Below, in pieces: positions 1-11,939 of a stretch of 64,000 bases of DNA (positions within the stretch are counted from its first letter, which is position 1; each line of letters begins with the position of its first letter). The stretch comes from Lycocorax pyrrhopterus obiensis (taxonomy: Eukaryota > Chordata > Aves > Passeriformes > Paradisaeidae): assembly GCA_014706295.1 (NCBI GenBank), contig JACSVZ010000001.1, forward strand, positions 118,820,763-118,884,762. The letters run 5' to 3'. The notes beneath the pieces were generated by a model, which ran no database searches, had not been told where the DNA came from, and saw only the letters and a program-made list of their open reading frames with translations. A program made the position numbers and the translations under genes.

Positions 1-765
1 AACTTCCCAAAAGCCAGTTGAGTGCACTGCAACAAAGTTAATATATAATTAATAGCCAAAATGTGTTGGTATGCATTTTAATATAGTTCGTGTTGATACA
101 GTTCAAAACGCTGGTCATGGTTCTGTAGAAACTATTTTCTCAGCAACAGAAAAATACAGTTTGTAATTTTTAAAATTGTTTGGCTCCACAAGCCTGAAAA
201 TTTCTAAGCAAGCAGCTATGAAATATAAAGACCAGAATTACATACTTGGATAAGCTACATTTCTCATATTAAATTCCTTTCACATGTAAAAAGGCTTTTA
301 AATGCTTGCTGTCTCATTCTTTGGTGGTTTTTTTGTTTAACTGCTGGTTTGGGATGTTAGTTTTGGAATCACATGGTGGTTCTCCACAATAACATAAAAC
401 AAATGTTCAAATTTTCCCTTTCAACTAGCAAGTGAGTTAAAAATTATCCCTTTATCTAGGAAAGTTCCTCTCACAAAAGTCTGTTCATTTTTCAAATGAT
501 GTTATTTAGATAAGGTTATCCAAGATTAATTTCAGAAGTACAGCTGTCTTCAGTATTCATTGCGCACTGAGCCCTCCAAATAGGTAGAATGATCACAGGA
601 AAAAAGCTATCTCACCCCAGAGATCAATATTAAGCATGACATGCAGACATTTCAGTAAATAAGATGTAGAAAAGCAGATTCCAGAGTTCTTACCAGACTG
701 GGAAGTTCCCAGGCCTGAACAAATTCTGCTCACATTTTACTTTTAACATGGAGATCTAATCCAAA

Positions 766-855
766 ATGACAGAAGAGATCAAAATGTTACTGGAACCTTT
801 TAAAAAAATGTATCCAGAGCATAGGGAGAAGTTTTTAGCTGCTTCAAAAGCAGGT
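766..855 (+). other. Unassigned exon-like ORF (hypothetical first exon)
   Basis: ATG at 766 opens MTEEIKMLLEPFKKMYPEHR, EKFLAASKA, then a possible donor AG|GTACTG at about 855. The composition is more protein-like than the other intronic ORFs here. The last partial codon (phase 1) would match the EVA1C exon at 11743. It does not look like a signal peptide, no family is recognised, and the phase match has a one-in-three chance of coincidence. Confidence 0.15.
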
Positions 856-1750
856 ACTGTGGACCAGGAGCTGCCAGAGGTGAGACGACGCCCTGCAGTG
901 CCATCCCCAGGCTGTTTAATACTGTTAAAGAAATACAAGCTCCATAACAGCAGCTTCGAGATGAGTTTATGGAGTTGCTGATTTCCCTTATTTGCTCCCT
1001 CCCTCGGCAGGAACAGCAACTCGATTTTCCTAAACTCTGCTGAATATTCATGGCCACAAACCTGCCCCGTTTAAAGGGGCAGTGCCCTGCAGCTGCCAAG
1101 TGCAATCAGGCCTCTACCCCAACAGCCCAAACTCTTTTCCTCTCTCCTCCTCTGCCCACCATTCTGACAGCGTTCCAGAGTTCCTTCCTAGACTGTTGCC
1201 AGGTTCCAACACCTGCCCATGTAATCTCTTTTGTTCCCTTAATGCAAGTGTTAAATTGTGCCAGCAGTTCCACCCTGCTCAGAGCCCATTTGTTCATCAC
1301 CAGACCTCGCTGTTGGCTTGTAACAATCCAAAGATGCTCCCTCGTGGGATCTGTTTTATGTTTTGGAAAGGGGAGCAGGGAGCAGTGTAGAGTAAAGGGT
1401 TGTTATTACTTTATTTATAAGTTTGACTTGCATTTGTGGTCTATATCCTTTCTACTATCTAGAGCTGCAGGTTCTTGCTCTCATCTGTCCAGCTTTTAAC
1501 TATGAGAAAAAAATTTCTTGGTCTATTTTTTTTTTTTGAGAGGCATTTCTTCACTGTGCAATAACATTTTGTGGATTGGTATTTTCTAGGGAAGAAAAAT
1601 GCTCTGAAATAAAGACACCACCAGCAGCTCAAAATTCAACTCTGTGAGAACAACTCAATCGTTTCTCTTATTGGAAGTAATGTTGAAACAATAAAGATCT
1701 GCATAATCTATGTTTCTTTAGCAGTTTGAAGCAACAAACAAGAAATTTAA

Positions 1751-1804
1751 AGGTTGAACTTGATGACCTTGCAGGTCTTTTCCAACCTTAATGATTCTAT
1801 GAAT
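1751..1804 (+). mobile_element. CR1 LINE 3'-end fragment
   Basis: The short stretch reads like GTTGAACTTGATGACCTTG, then TTTTCCAACC, ending ATGATTCTATGAAT, the usual CR1 3' terminus. Confidence 0.8.
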
Positions 1805-4800
1805 CTGTATTTATTAGCTTCATTGGTTACTGAAAGTGGAGGTGTGCTCTGAGGTCTGCAGTCCTCTGTGTAATTAATTTTTCAAAGTGGAATCCAATTA
1901 TTCATGCCCAAATTTAAACTGAAAGCTGAAGGTTTGGAAGAAGAGAGATTTAATCCACAGTTCTTTCCTTAGATCTTTATGAATATAAGAGGGATCCTAC
2001 AACTAGAGAATTTTCTTCCGCTCATGCCTGTTCTTCAAAACACACCTTTTAACTAAAATATATCTTTATTTTCTCAGTGATCACTTGCAGCTTTCACATT
2101 TTGGATCAGGTCCCATTCCAGGGGGCTGCTGTGAATTTTGCTAGTTCTCTAGTCTCTGGGAACTAAAATCCTGAATACTCTGGGCTCCCAGGAGACTGTC
2201 AGAAGAGCCATTTTTCAGGACATCAGGGCCTCATGACAGCCATTTCCTCACAACTCCTCTATGTTCAAGGATTGGTTCTCAAAACAGGTGAAATAAGGAG
2301 CTGGCAAAATTGGCAAACTTCTTTACAATATTTCACGCTATAGGTGTCCTGGTGCTGTAGAAAGCCCAGCTGCTGAGGGAGAGCTGGCTTGGCTGGGGAT
2401 GGTGGCATTTTGTGGGTACCTTCCCAACAGCAGGGATCACCGCTCCTCATCTCGTCTCATCCCCTTGCTCTCCATGCTGGCAGTGGGAAAAGGCCTCAGC
2501 TCTCCATCCTATCCCCACTCCTCCTCCCACCTTTTCCCTGTCTACTGACAAAGTGAACTGACCCCTTATCCATCTGGGAACAAACTCCTTCTCTCTGGCA
2601 ACACTGAGGAACACCCATTCACCCTTTTTTTATGCTTCCTTCTTTTTCTGTTCTCCTTGCTGCTCTGAGCTCAGGCTTGACCACGCCTCCTCAGCTCACT
2701 CACCAGTCAGTCTTCCTTTCTTTACCTGAGTCCCAGCCAGGTTTTCTGGGCAGCTTCCAAGAAGCTATACTGTGGCTATAACTGAAGATTAAAAATGAAG
2801 TAATTGTCTTTGCATAACTGGGGTCAGGAATGACTTTCTGGATGTGGACAGAAAGCAGCCGCTGCTCAGGGAGAACCTTTTAATCTCTGTCCTCTGGTGT
2901 CAACTGTCCTGTCTTTTCTTCCAAAACACTTCAGACAGAACTGTGCATCACTTTAACTCCATAGACTTGGTCTCCTGACCCAACCATAGAAACAAGTGGA
3001 TCTAATGAAAAAGCAAACCAGTTCACCCAAGAAATATAATCTGCTCCTGTGACCTTTCTGCATTAAAAGTTTCCATTAAGTTCTGTGGCATTCACCCATC
3101 CCAGATTCCCCCAGGTAAAAGGAAAGCAAACAAATGCTTCAAGCAAATGCTTTGTTTGTAGTAACGTGGCAGGATCAATCACTACCAACCACAATGATGC
3201 AGAGGTTTTTTTGTTGGCTTTGTGTTGGTCAGATAAAAGCCTATATAAATTTTCTTGAGTCAGTTCTTTTGACTCACTGTGGCAATTGTAGTGTGTCCTT
3301 CAACCAGAATATTTAAAGAAGTGCTAGAAGGAGTGATGCAATAATGTATCTTCTCTATACTGCCTTGTGAAAGTCAAGTGAAAGTGTTCATTGCTTTATT
3401 TAAAGAAAAACATTTCATTTTAGAAATGTGTTTCATTTCAGTAATATGTGAGTTAAACCTCTAAGTCAAGTTTAAAGTTTCTCCGAGTGAAATGGGCTCT
3501 GGTCTGGGATTTGTTCTGTGGAACAAAGAGGCGTGTGTCAGAACTGAGATTTTAGTTTAGATCATGGTGCTGAGACCCAAGGTTTTGTTTCAGGCCTGTC
3601 CCTGCAGTTCTTCTTGCCTTTCTGAGGAAGTTTGACTTATGAAGCCATATTTTAGATGTGCTAATATTTTTCGTTGAATCCACTGATGAGATTTAGTTAT
3701 CCTTGTTAGAGAAGTAAAAGCTTTGTTCCTTTCAAGTTCTTACACATTTTGTGAGGCCTTTACAGTAAGCTAGGTCTTCATATCCCCAAGAAGGGATGCT
3801 GCCCCCAAAGCTCTCCCGAAATGAGTTAAGGGGTAGCGTGACGCTCTTGACCCTACAGATGTTGGGGAATTCAGACATGAGACACAAAACTTGAGTTCCT
3901 GAGCTCCACCACTCAGAGACCACCATGCTTGAGTCTGTCAGATTCTCACACCTTTGGGGCAGGAAGTTTGGGGCAGAACTCTCTCTGTTCTCCCTGGGCA
4001 GATTGCTGGCACCTGACACACCATATGCTATTTTTATTCAAAATAAATAGCAGGGATTAGCTCCCCCCTGCCTTCCTGTTCCATCTGCTGCTGCTATCCT
4101 TCCCAGCAAGGCAGAGCTTCCAGTCTCAACTTTATTAGAGAAAGGGGTTACAGACTTGTTCCAGATAAATACTCAGCTTTTGTTGGAAGTGTCCCCAGAC
4201 AGAGAAGCACTGTCTGATCAGTCACCACTTACCAGAATTCTGTCATCTGCCAGCCATAATCTACAACTAAAATTGAAATATTTTGATATATTACCCAACA
4301 CAGAGAAAATAGTGTCTTAAGGGAGCTGAAGAGCAGAAGGAGGCGTGGTTGTGCCTTATTTGTTCAACATTGGTGAGTCATTTAATCTGAATTTCTAGGC
4401 ATTTTAAGAGTTTTGCTTCAAAGGTCTATTGTGTGGCTTCTGGCAACAAATTAAATACCAGTGAGGTTTGGCTCTTAATTGAGAATTAATTTTAAAACAT
4501 CACTCACTATATAAGACCTAATTGAAAGCCCATGGTCACTGGAAGGATTCCCAAGGATTTCACTGGGCTTTGGATGAGGGTCTCAACCCACAAATATCTG
4601 TTTATTTTTCTTCATTGTATTTAATCTTGGATGGGAAGACAAGAATTATTCTTTCAGAATAATTTTGCAGTTTTTTGACTTTTCATTTCTTCAGGCTAGA
4701 ACTGAGTTGAAGACAAAGAAATGTTGTAAAGAAAATCATCAAGTGCTGAGAGTGAAGTGGGGAGTGTATTTATGCTTTTCTAGCTTGGACTTACTGTACT

Positions 4801-4835
4801 ATAAACCATCATAGCACTGCAGATGTGAGCTGCCA

Positions 4836-4897
4836 GATTTCTGATTTTTTCTGGGTTTTTCTCAGATTTTTTCAGATTTTCTGATTTTTTTCTGAAT
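4836..4897 (+). repeat. Degenerate T-rich repeat
   Basis: Units similar to TCTGATTTTTTC and TCAGATTTTTTC recur several times, a simple-sequence tract of imperfect 10-14 nt units. Confidence 0.7.
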
Positions 4898-7800
4898 GTC
4901 AAATATAAGTGGGGATACAAAAAAATGCAGAGTTTGAGTCAAAGTTCTGTTTGCAAAACAAAACCTGTGTTTTGTTTTCTGAGCTGGTAATGAACAGCCC
5001 CCTGGCTCTCTTGGGGAACATGAACATGGAGGTTCATGTTCATAAATTTGAGTTTTCAGAGAAATATTTTCCTCTAGTCCCTGAGGTTCTCCTACTTGCA
5101 GTCTTTGGGAACACTACAAGTATTTCATCTTTGGGCATAAAGAGTCTCTCATTCTGTCTCCAGAAACAGGCGCTGCCCACAGAGCCTTTCTCTTGTTACT
5201 TCTTGTTAATGGCACTAGAAGAGGCTACTCTGTCTCCAGTTAGATGGAGGATTTTTGGCAAGGGCAGAAAAGAACCTTAAAGTCTCCCTTAACCCATGCC
5301 TCTTGTCAGCTTCTTTAGGTGGGATGGAGAAAATCTTCCTTTTCTACTGGAGTAGTTCCATATTAGGTCCCAGGACACGTTTGCCCTTCTGGCTTCATGG
5401 AATAGCTGAGAGAAGTACAACTGACTGTAGGGTGGTGTTTACTGCAGACCCAAGACTTTGGGGATCAGGAACAACTTGCCTCTTCCTGACACAAGAAGGA
5501 AATAAAAACAGAAAGCGAGTGAGAAAACAGAAGTGCACAGGGGTCTCTCCAATTCCTCAGAAAGCCACTGGGATACAATAAACCAGGCATCACTCCTAGG
5601 AGACAACACAAGGGAATGTGAAAGCGTAGATCTGCAGGACAGAGAATGCCTGTGGGAGGATGTGAGGAACAAAGAACAGGCACGTGGTGTGTGAGTGCAG
5701 GATTCATGGGCTTTCCCACTCTGCAAAAATGTAACTCACTTAACTGCAAGTCTGAGCTGAGTAGCACAGAGAGGAAGAGGTTGTGTGGTTCCTGGAGAAA
5801 CTGTGACCAAAAAGTTACAGGCCTGTTCTTTATTCATGATGGCTTGGCTTTGTTTTTCTAGGAAGAGCTCACGACTTGGCTTCTTGTGTGTGCTGCTGCT
5901 GAGTAAACCCTGCTTAAGCTGAAGTGTGAATGAGGTTTTGCGCTGAATTATCTGCTGGTTACCTGGCCTTTTCTCTGGCATAGGTGGAACCAAGCTCTTG
6001 CTTAATTTGACCCTCAGATTTAACAAACAGTGATAATTAGATTCAGTAAGATGGTTATGATTCATGTTATGATCCATGAGAGGAAAAAAATGAAGACAAC
6101 CTCCTCAGGAAAGCATACATGTGGATAAAGCAGTTCATGAAAAACCTGACCGATATCTTGACCACTGCTTTGATTGCCATACTATCCCAAAAGCATCCTC
6201 ACTATTAACTTAAGCATTTTCTTGCAGACTTAATCCTTCATCTGTCAGTAAGGCCAGTGGAAACAAATTGCTCCATTGGCATCAGGCTGATAGCTCTCCA
6301 GGACAACTATCCTGTCTCTCCACCTGCCAATTCACTTGCAGCATTAGTCACTGAGACTGAGTTGAAAGTGGCAGCTCAGGCTTCGATTTCCATGAAACTT
6401 GTAGGAACTTTATTTCTTCGAGCTCCGCACCCTTCTGGTTTGAAACTGGCCATTAAGATTAAAAGGTGTTGAGTTGAATAAGGCAATGGCAGATGGACGG
6501 AGGTCAGGATCTCATAAGCTTCATCTCCTTCAGAAATGGGCAACTGAAAACTCTCAAGGACTGAATCTAAGAAAAGCAACAGCTTTGGGTGCTCTGAAAC
6601 CGAAGTAGGCATTTGGAAATGGAATAGGGTTTTGTGGTCACTATCTTATTAGAGAAACTAGATTATCCCTAGTTTTTCCAAGTAAACATCTATCCTCGCA
6701 TAAAAAATATTTAGATAATACGAAAATAGAGTGATTATATGAAAAACATTTTCCTTGCACAGAAAACCAACCTTTCATGCCATCTCTGCAGTACAAGTGA
6801 AAGGTTGAAGTCGGTAGTCACTAGCAAAGAGAGCAAGAGTTGAGAGGAACAGTGGAAAAAAGCACACTGAAAAAACAAGCCATGGAGGGAAATTAAATCA
6901 GATTGGTGACTATGCAAGAAAGCATATATTAAGGAATTACAGATTTTTATGTGCATCTGCTGGGTAAAGCTGTCGTGGTAATTTCTGAACAGCAAGAAGA
7001 ATAAACAATGCTTCTGCCTAAGTGTATTTCTTACTGATTAAAGACTGTGACATGGAGTGTGGCTAGAATGAATCAAACAGGATGTTTACAAGTCACTTAG
7101 ATAAAAAAGAATAAAATGATGAAGAAGAAACATGGTGTGATGAATTTTAGAAACAGTGTCTCTCCTGGGTAACCATTTTGCCCTCCTCGATTACTAGTCC
7201 TAAAAAGGAGCTGCCACAGGCAGAATTTGTAGACAGCCAAGGTGAAAGGGAATGCCAAGAGGTAGATCCTTGTCCCTGTGGACAGAATAACTCTGGCACA
7301 GCATGATCTGTAGCATAGCTGCCTCTGGAGACCAGCAGAGGGTATGGCAGATGGGATGGGGGTCGAAACTCAGGAGTTAATTTCTCCTCAATGCTTCCTT
7401 CACAAAACAACGGAGAAAATATTGCTGGAGAAGTACAGCAGCTGGATCCCAAACACCAATCAATATCAGAGTTGTGCTTCTGATGGTGTTTGTAGTAGAG
7501 TTTATTAACAATTCTGTTATCACTGCATGAAATCTCTTCCTTCAAACTCACCAATCTGGCTTGTGTATTTTTAATGAGTGTTGGCACAATTCTTCACAGC
7601 ACTGGGAGCTGATGGAGATTTACCGGATGGACTAGCCTTTTGGGACTCCCACAACAATATGTGTGCTATTTTGATCTATTTTGAACTAAAATAGATTGAT
7701 ATGTCTTTAAAGTGAGCTAGCAAATTTCTGTGCTAATTAAACTAAATTGAACGATGCACAGGAACTGATGTTACTAAATCTGTATATGAAGGCCCAATTC

Positions 7801-10800
7801 TGAGAACCCCCATAGCTTGTGGACTATGCAGCCTCAGCCTCTAAAAATACTGCATTGCAAAGCTGCTCTCTCACTCAAAAGACATTACCTGAGCCAATGC
7901 TGAGATTGCTTTTAGTGTGTGCTGGGCATTGGGCTCACAGCCTGAAATGTTCTTCTCCTTGATCCTTCCATCTGGGGACCTCATGCCAGGGCAGAGAAGC
8001 TGGACTGAACATAGAACTTTCTAAGTTCCCAGATTTTCAATGGTTTTGAGTGAAAAAAAATTCTTTCTGGATTTCCATACCTTCAGGTCCACTGCTACCC
8101 TTATTGTTGCCATTCAAAGTGATTATGCCAGGAGGTATAGAAGCAATAACCTCTTAAGAGTTCTTTTTCACACAAAGAAGTACCTATTTATTCTCCCATG
8201 CCAGTTATTTTTGTCAGTAATTTTTTTTTATCGTTTATCAGTCCTCCTTTTCAGTAAAAAGTAAGGCTCAAAGCTTTGTTCAGCTGCTCAGCCTCAGTGT
8301 TTTGTGTGGTTCTCTGGTGCTATGTTTTTTTTAGCTGAAGTTCTTTGTCAACAGAGTGGATGCTGTGACTAATTTGGCTAATTCTGAAGAAAGGATTATG
8401 CTTGGATTCTGCACTGGTGTTTTGAGTCTCAGTAAAAGATTACAATGGGTGAGTAGTCTGGGTTAGGCAGACAGTTGGGTGGGATGATACCTTCTGGCCT
8501 CCAGATCAATGGGATCTTTTTGTTCCTGTGTGCTTTAGGCTTAACTTCTGAGCCAGTCTCTAATGTCTCATACACGATTCCATATGCAGAGCACCTCATA
8601 CATTGCTTGTGAATATGTGTCCTGGATAAACCAGAAAGTGCCTAGTGGGGCTTTCACACAGAGGTGTAGAGATGTTGTTGGGAGACTGCAGTATTCCCAA
8701 GGTTTTGTAATTTAGACAATTCTCATGGTAGTTAACTTTTTTGGTATCGTTTCATATTGTTTTAAAGAGTGATATTTATTATTTCTGGAAAAAGAGGAAC
8801 TTTATAGTCCTCCTCATTGCAGAATGACACTTGGAAAAGTGACTGCTGCAGCTGAACACCATCTCCCTCTCCATTACCAAACCCGGAAAACAATGAAAGA
8901 AAAACAGTATTAGGTTTAAAACATTAAGTCATCTAAGGTTTTTTATAGGGTCTGGTTACGGTTCTCTTTGCTCAGGGTAAGAAACCCCATAACTCACAAA
9001 TCTTCTGATTGCCCAGCCCAAGTGCACACAGAGCCATGACCTCACTCCATCCATGCTGGTTGTGCTCCAGCCATCCCTCTGCCCTGCTCTTCAGGGAAAG
9101 AGAATCTCCTTGGCCATCAAGGAGCTAGTGAGGACTTCCCTGACATGCAGGGGACCAGGACCTGGAGGTCTGCTGTAGTCCAGGAACAGCCTCCAGCTCC
9201 CATATTTAGATAGCAAAAAAATGTCCTCCCCAAATTCACAACTAACAGATATTGATGAAGTAAACACAAAAGGAAAAGACAGGAAGCTGCCCCAGGAAGA
9301 GTCCAACCCTCACAATGCCCTCACTCCTGATCACTATGGCTGTTATTACTTGTAGAGATCACACCGGATTTTCCCCCAGCTTTACACTGTCGTTCGGCTG
9401 AACTTGCTCCATCTGGGAAAATGTGTTTCTGGACAGAAGTCAGTACACAGTATAGCAATACTCATGGTCTTAAGAAGGTGGAGCTTTTACCAGGGTGACT
9501 ACAAGGCCACATTGCTCAGGAAAGGAGGAGAAGCAGCAGCTGCTGAGAAAACTGCTGAGTGCAGGGCAGGCAGTGCTCCGTTACGAGGAGAGGGCCAGCA
9601 TGAGGACAGGAAAGAACCTGGAGTTTTTCAGAGAAGGATAAGAGGAAATAATGACTTTTGGAGTGGGAATCCTACCTCAGCATGGGCTGTGAGCTGCAAA
9701 GGACTGACTGCTCCACGTGTGTCTGTGTGTGCAGTAATGAAAAATGCAGGTTTACGTGGTCTGCCATGTGAGATGAGCAATTTAGATACTACGTCACCAC
9801 TCCTCTTATCAGAGAACATTAGGTTTCAGCAGTTTCCATTACTATTTTTATCCTTTATTGTGTGTACATACACAAGGATTTTAGTAACAGCAGAGTCATG
9901 TTTAAGCTGCTTGGAAGGCTGGAGAGCAAGATGTCTTATTTTCACCAGTCCATTTAATGTCATTTTTACAAGTGAACCATATTGCTCCTACAGAATCAGA
10001 GCAAGTTTTTTATGAAGACATTTTTTTAAAGGATTGAATAGTTGCAATTGTTGAAGAAAGGTGCTTAGATGCTGGATTAGGAATTTGCAGGATCAAAGTA
10101 GCAGTTAAGATGCCAGGGAACTCATCCAAATCACAGCATAGCTGATATTCTTTAGGGAATACTGGACTGTTTTGTATACAGCACTCTTGGCCCCACGTAA
10201 CTTAAAACCTGTAGAACTGAAATGATTAAAAATATTGGGTCCTATCTTTGAGGGTGTTGAGTGCCTACAACTCATGTAGGGCTGAATACTCTGACACTGT
10301 GGCCCTTTATGCCATGATGGTGATGCCAAGGCGTTCAGCAAATGCCACAGGAGGCCCCTCTGCAGCACTGGCCATAGCAAAGTCACTTGGGTGCAACTGG
10401 GCATTCGGCCCATTTTTCTGGCAGCGCTCAGCATGTCTCAGGAGCAGGCTGACAGAGGAGGGGCTCTGGCAGGGAACTTCAATTATTTGTGATCTCGATT
10501 ACACAGAAAATGTAGGGAATGGATTTGGTTGTGGGTTTGGTTATTCTTTTTAACCTGTGAGAAGCTGTGGGGATTGCTGCTGGACTGGTCTCCTTGAGAT
10601 CCAGACTGCAAATGCAGGGCATGAAATTGTTTCTGTCCCAGTTCCAGTGCTCAGACTGAGGTCATTGAGGTGGGGAACTCACCTACAGCTCTGCTGTGCT
10701 GGAAGGTGCACGTGCCTGACTCCTGTCCTCCCCTGGGCTCTAGACGTAGGTAACAGTGGTAGCAATGGAGCAGGCTTCTCCTTCCTCCAGACTTAATAAC

Positions 10801-10875
10801 TGATAGGGAAGCTGATTTTTGTTATCCAGATGCACAGCTGGAGCTGGAAAAGATGCCAGAGAACTGAAATGTTTG

Positions 10876-11010
10876 ACCCATCCCTGGAAGTGTTCAAGGC
10901 CAGATTGGATGGAGCTCTGAGCAACCTGTTCTAGTGGAAGGTGGCAGGGGGGTTGGAACTGGGTGATCTTTAAGGAACTTTCCAACCCAAACCATTCTAT
11001 GATTATATGA
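10876..11010 (+). mobile_element. CR1 LINE 3'-end fragment
   Basis: It runs from CCCATCCCTGGAAGTGTTC through GATGGAGCTCTGAGCAACCT to CAAACCATTCTATGATTA. It is a 5'-truncated CR1 3' UTR in the EVA1C upstream region or intron. Confidence 0.9.
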
Positions 11011-11742
11011 TTTTCCTATCTTTTGCTTGGAGTACTAAAGTTTCTATTTAAAAACCTTTTTGAAAATCACTTGTCTTTGGGGAAAGTTTATGAAGGGCAG
11101 AAGTGTGAAAATTAAATGGCACATTTTATTTAAAGGGTACATTTTAATTAATTAAAAGGAGTGAAGTCTTTCTCAGTATTTTCTTAGAGAAAACTAATTT
11201 TTGTTTTAATGATACAAAAAAGCCCCTGATTCAGCCATAATAAGAAAATATTCCCACAAGAAAATGTGAGGGTTTTTTTTTGTCTCCATTATACTTAAGA
11301 GTGTGTGAAACACAACTGCCCACAAGCCCAAAAGTGCAGCACAACCTTTTAACAAGAGGTATAAGGAATACCTTAGGCAGATGGAATGCAAGAACCTGGC
11401 CCACAAAACCCAGTAATACCCTTCTGACTGCTGAAGACATGCCCTGGGATCGTGAGCAGTCACGACCGGCAAGGGCCTGAGCCCACGTATTGTCCGTACA
11501 ACACATCCTGCTGCTGCTGGAGTGCTGGGAGGGCTCGGACTCCCTGCCACGAGACCTCGTGTTTTCCAGCGCGGAGTTCTAAGAGCACGTAAGGGGTGAC
11601 CCATTCAGAGAACTGGGTGGCTGCGGGCCAGACGCATAACCTTGACTACAATGCCCTTTCCGGAGACTGATTGTGGTTTTCTTATTATCTAACAAGCTTG
11701 TCATTTCCTGTGCTAGTTGTAACAGAGCTGAATATTTTCTAG

Positions 11743-11939
11743 GTTACCTAACAAAGCTTCTGCAGAATCACACCGCCTATGCCTGCGACGGGCAGCACCT
11801 GAGCCTGCACTGCCCTCGGCACTCAACTATCAGTGTTCAGTCAGCATTTTACGGGCAGGAACCCCACATGTGCAGTACTTGGGAGCCCGAAAACAGGATG
11901 ACAGAACCCAGGAACTGCGTAGCACCCACCTCTTTGCAG
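11743..11939 (+). CDS. EVA1C: EVA1C exon: first half of SUEL lectin domain 1
   Basis: The acceptor is TTTTCTAG and the donor is CAG|GTACCG. The exon is 197 nt, entering in phase 1 and leaving in phase 0. It encodes YLTKLLQNHTAYACDG and SVQSAFYG, the opening strands and cysteines of a galactose-binding lectin (SUEL) domain. NHT is a potential N-glycosylation site. An uninterrupted reading frame runs past both splice sites (11673-12041), but conservation stops at the borders. Confidence 0.95.

Larger units (their letters stand above)
1..11742. other. Upstream/intron 1 region of EVA1C, no confirmed exon
   Basis: AT-rich sequence holding two CR1 fragments and one simple repeat. Its ORFs, the longest being 203 codons at 9404-10015, show no recognisable domain. 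There is no CpG island or signal-peptide exon. Confidence 0.7.

Noticed and set aside
7147..7587. 146-codon - strand ORF
   Set aside because: No domain, no homologue recognised, and no promoter or splice context.
9404..10015. 203-codon + strand ORF
   Set aside because: No recognisable domain, no splice context, and low-information composition. It is likely a chance ORF in the EVA1C upstream region or intron.
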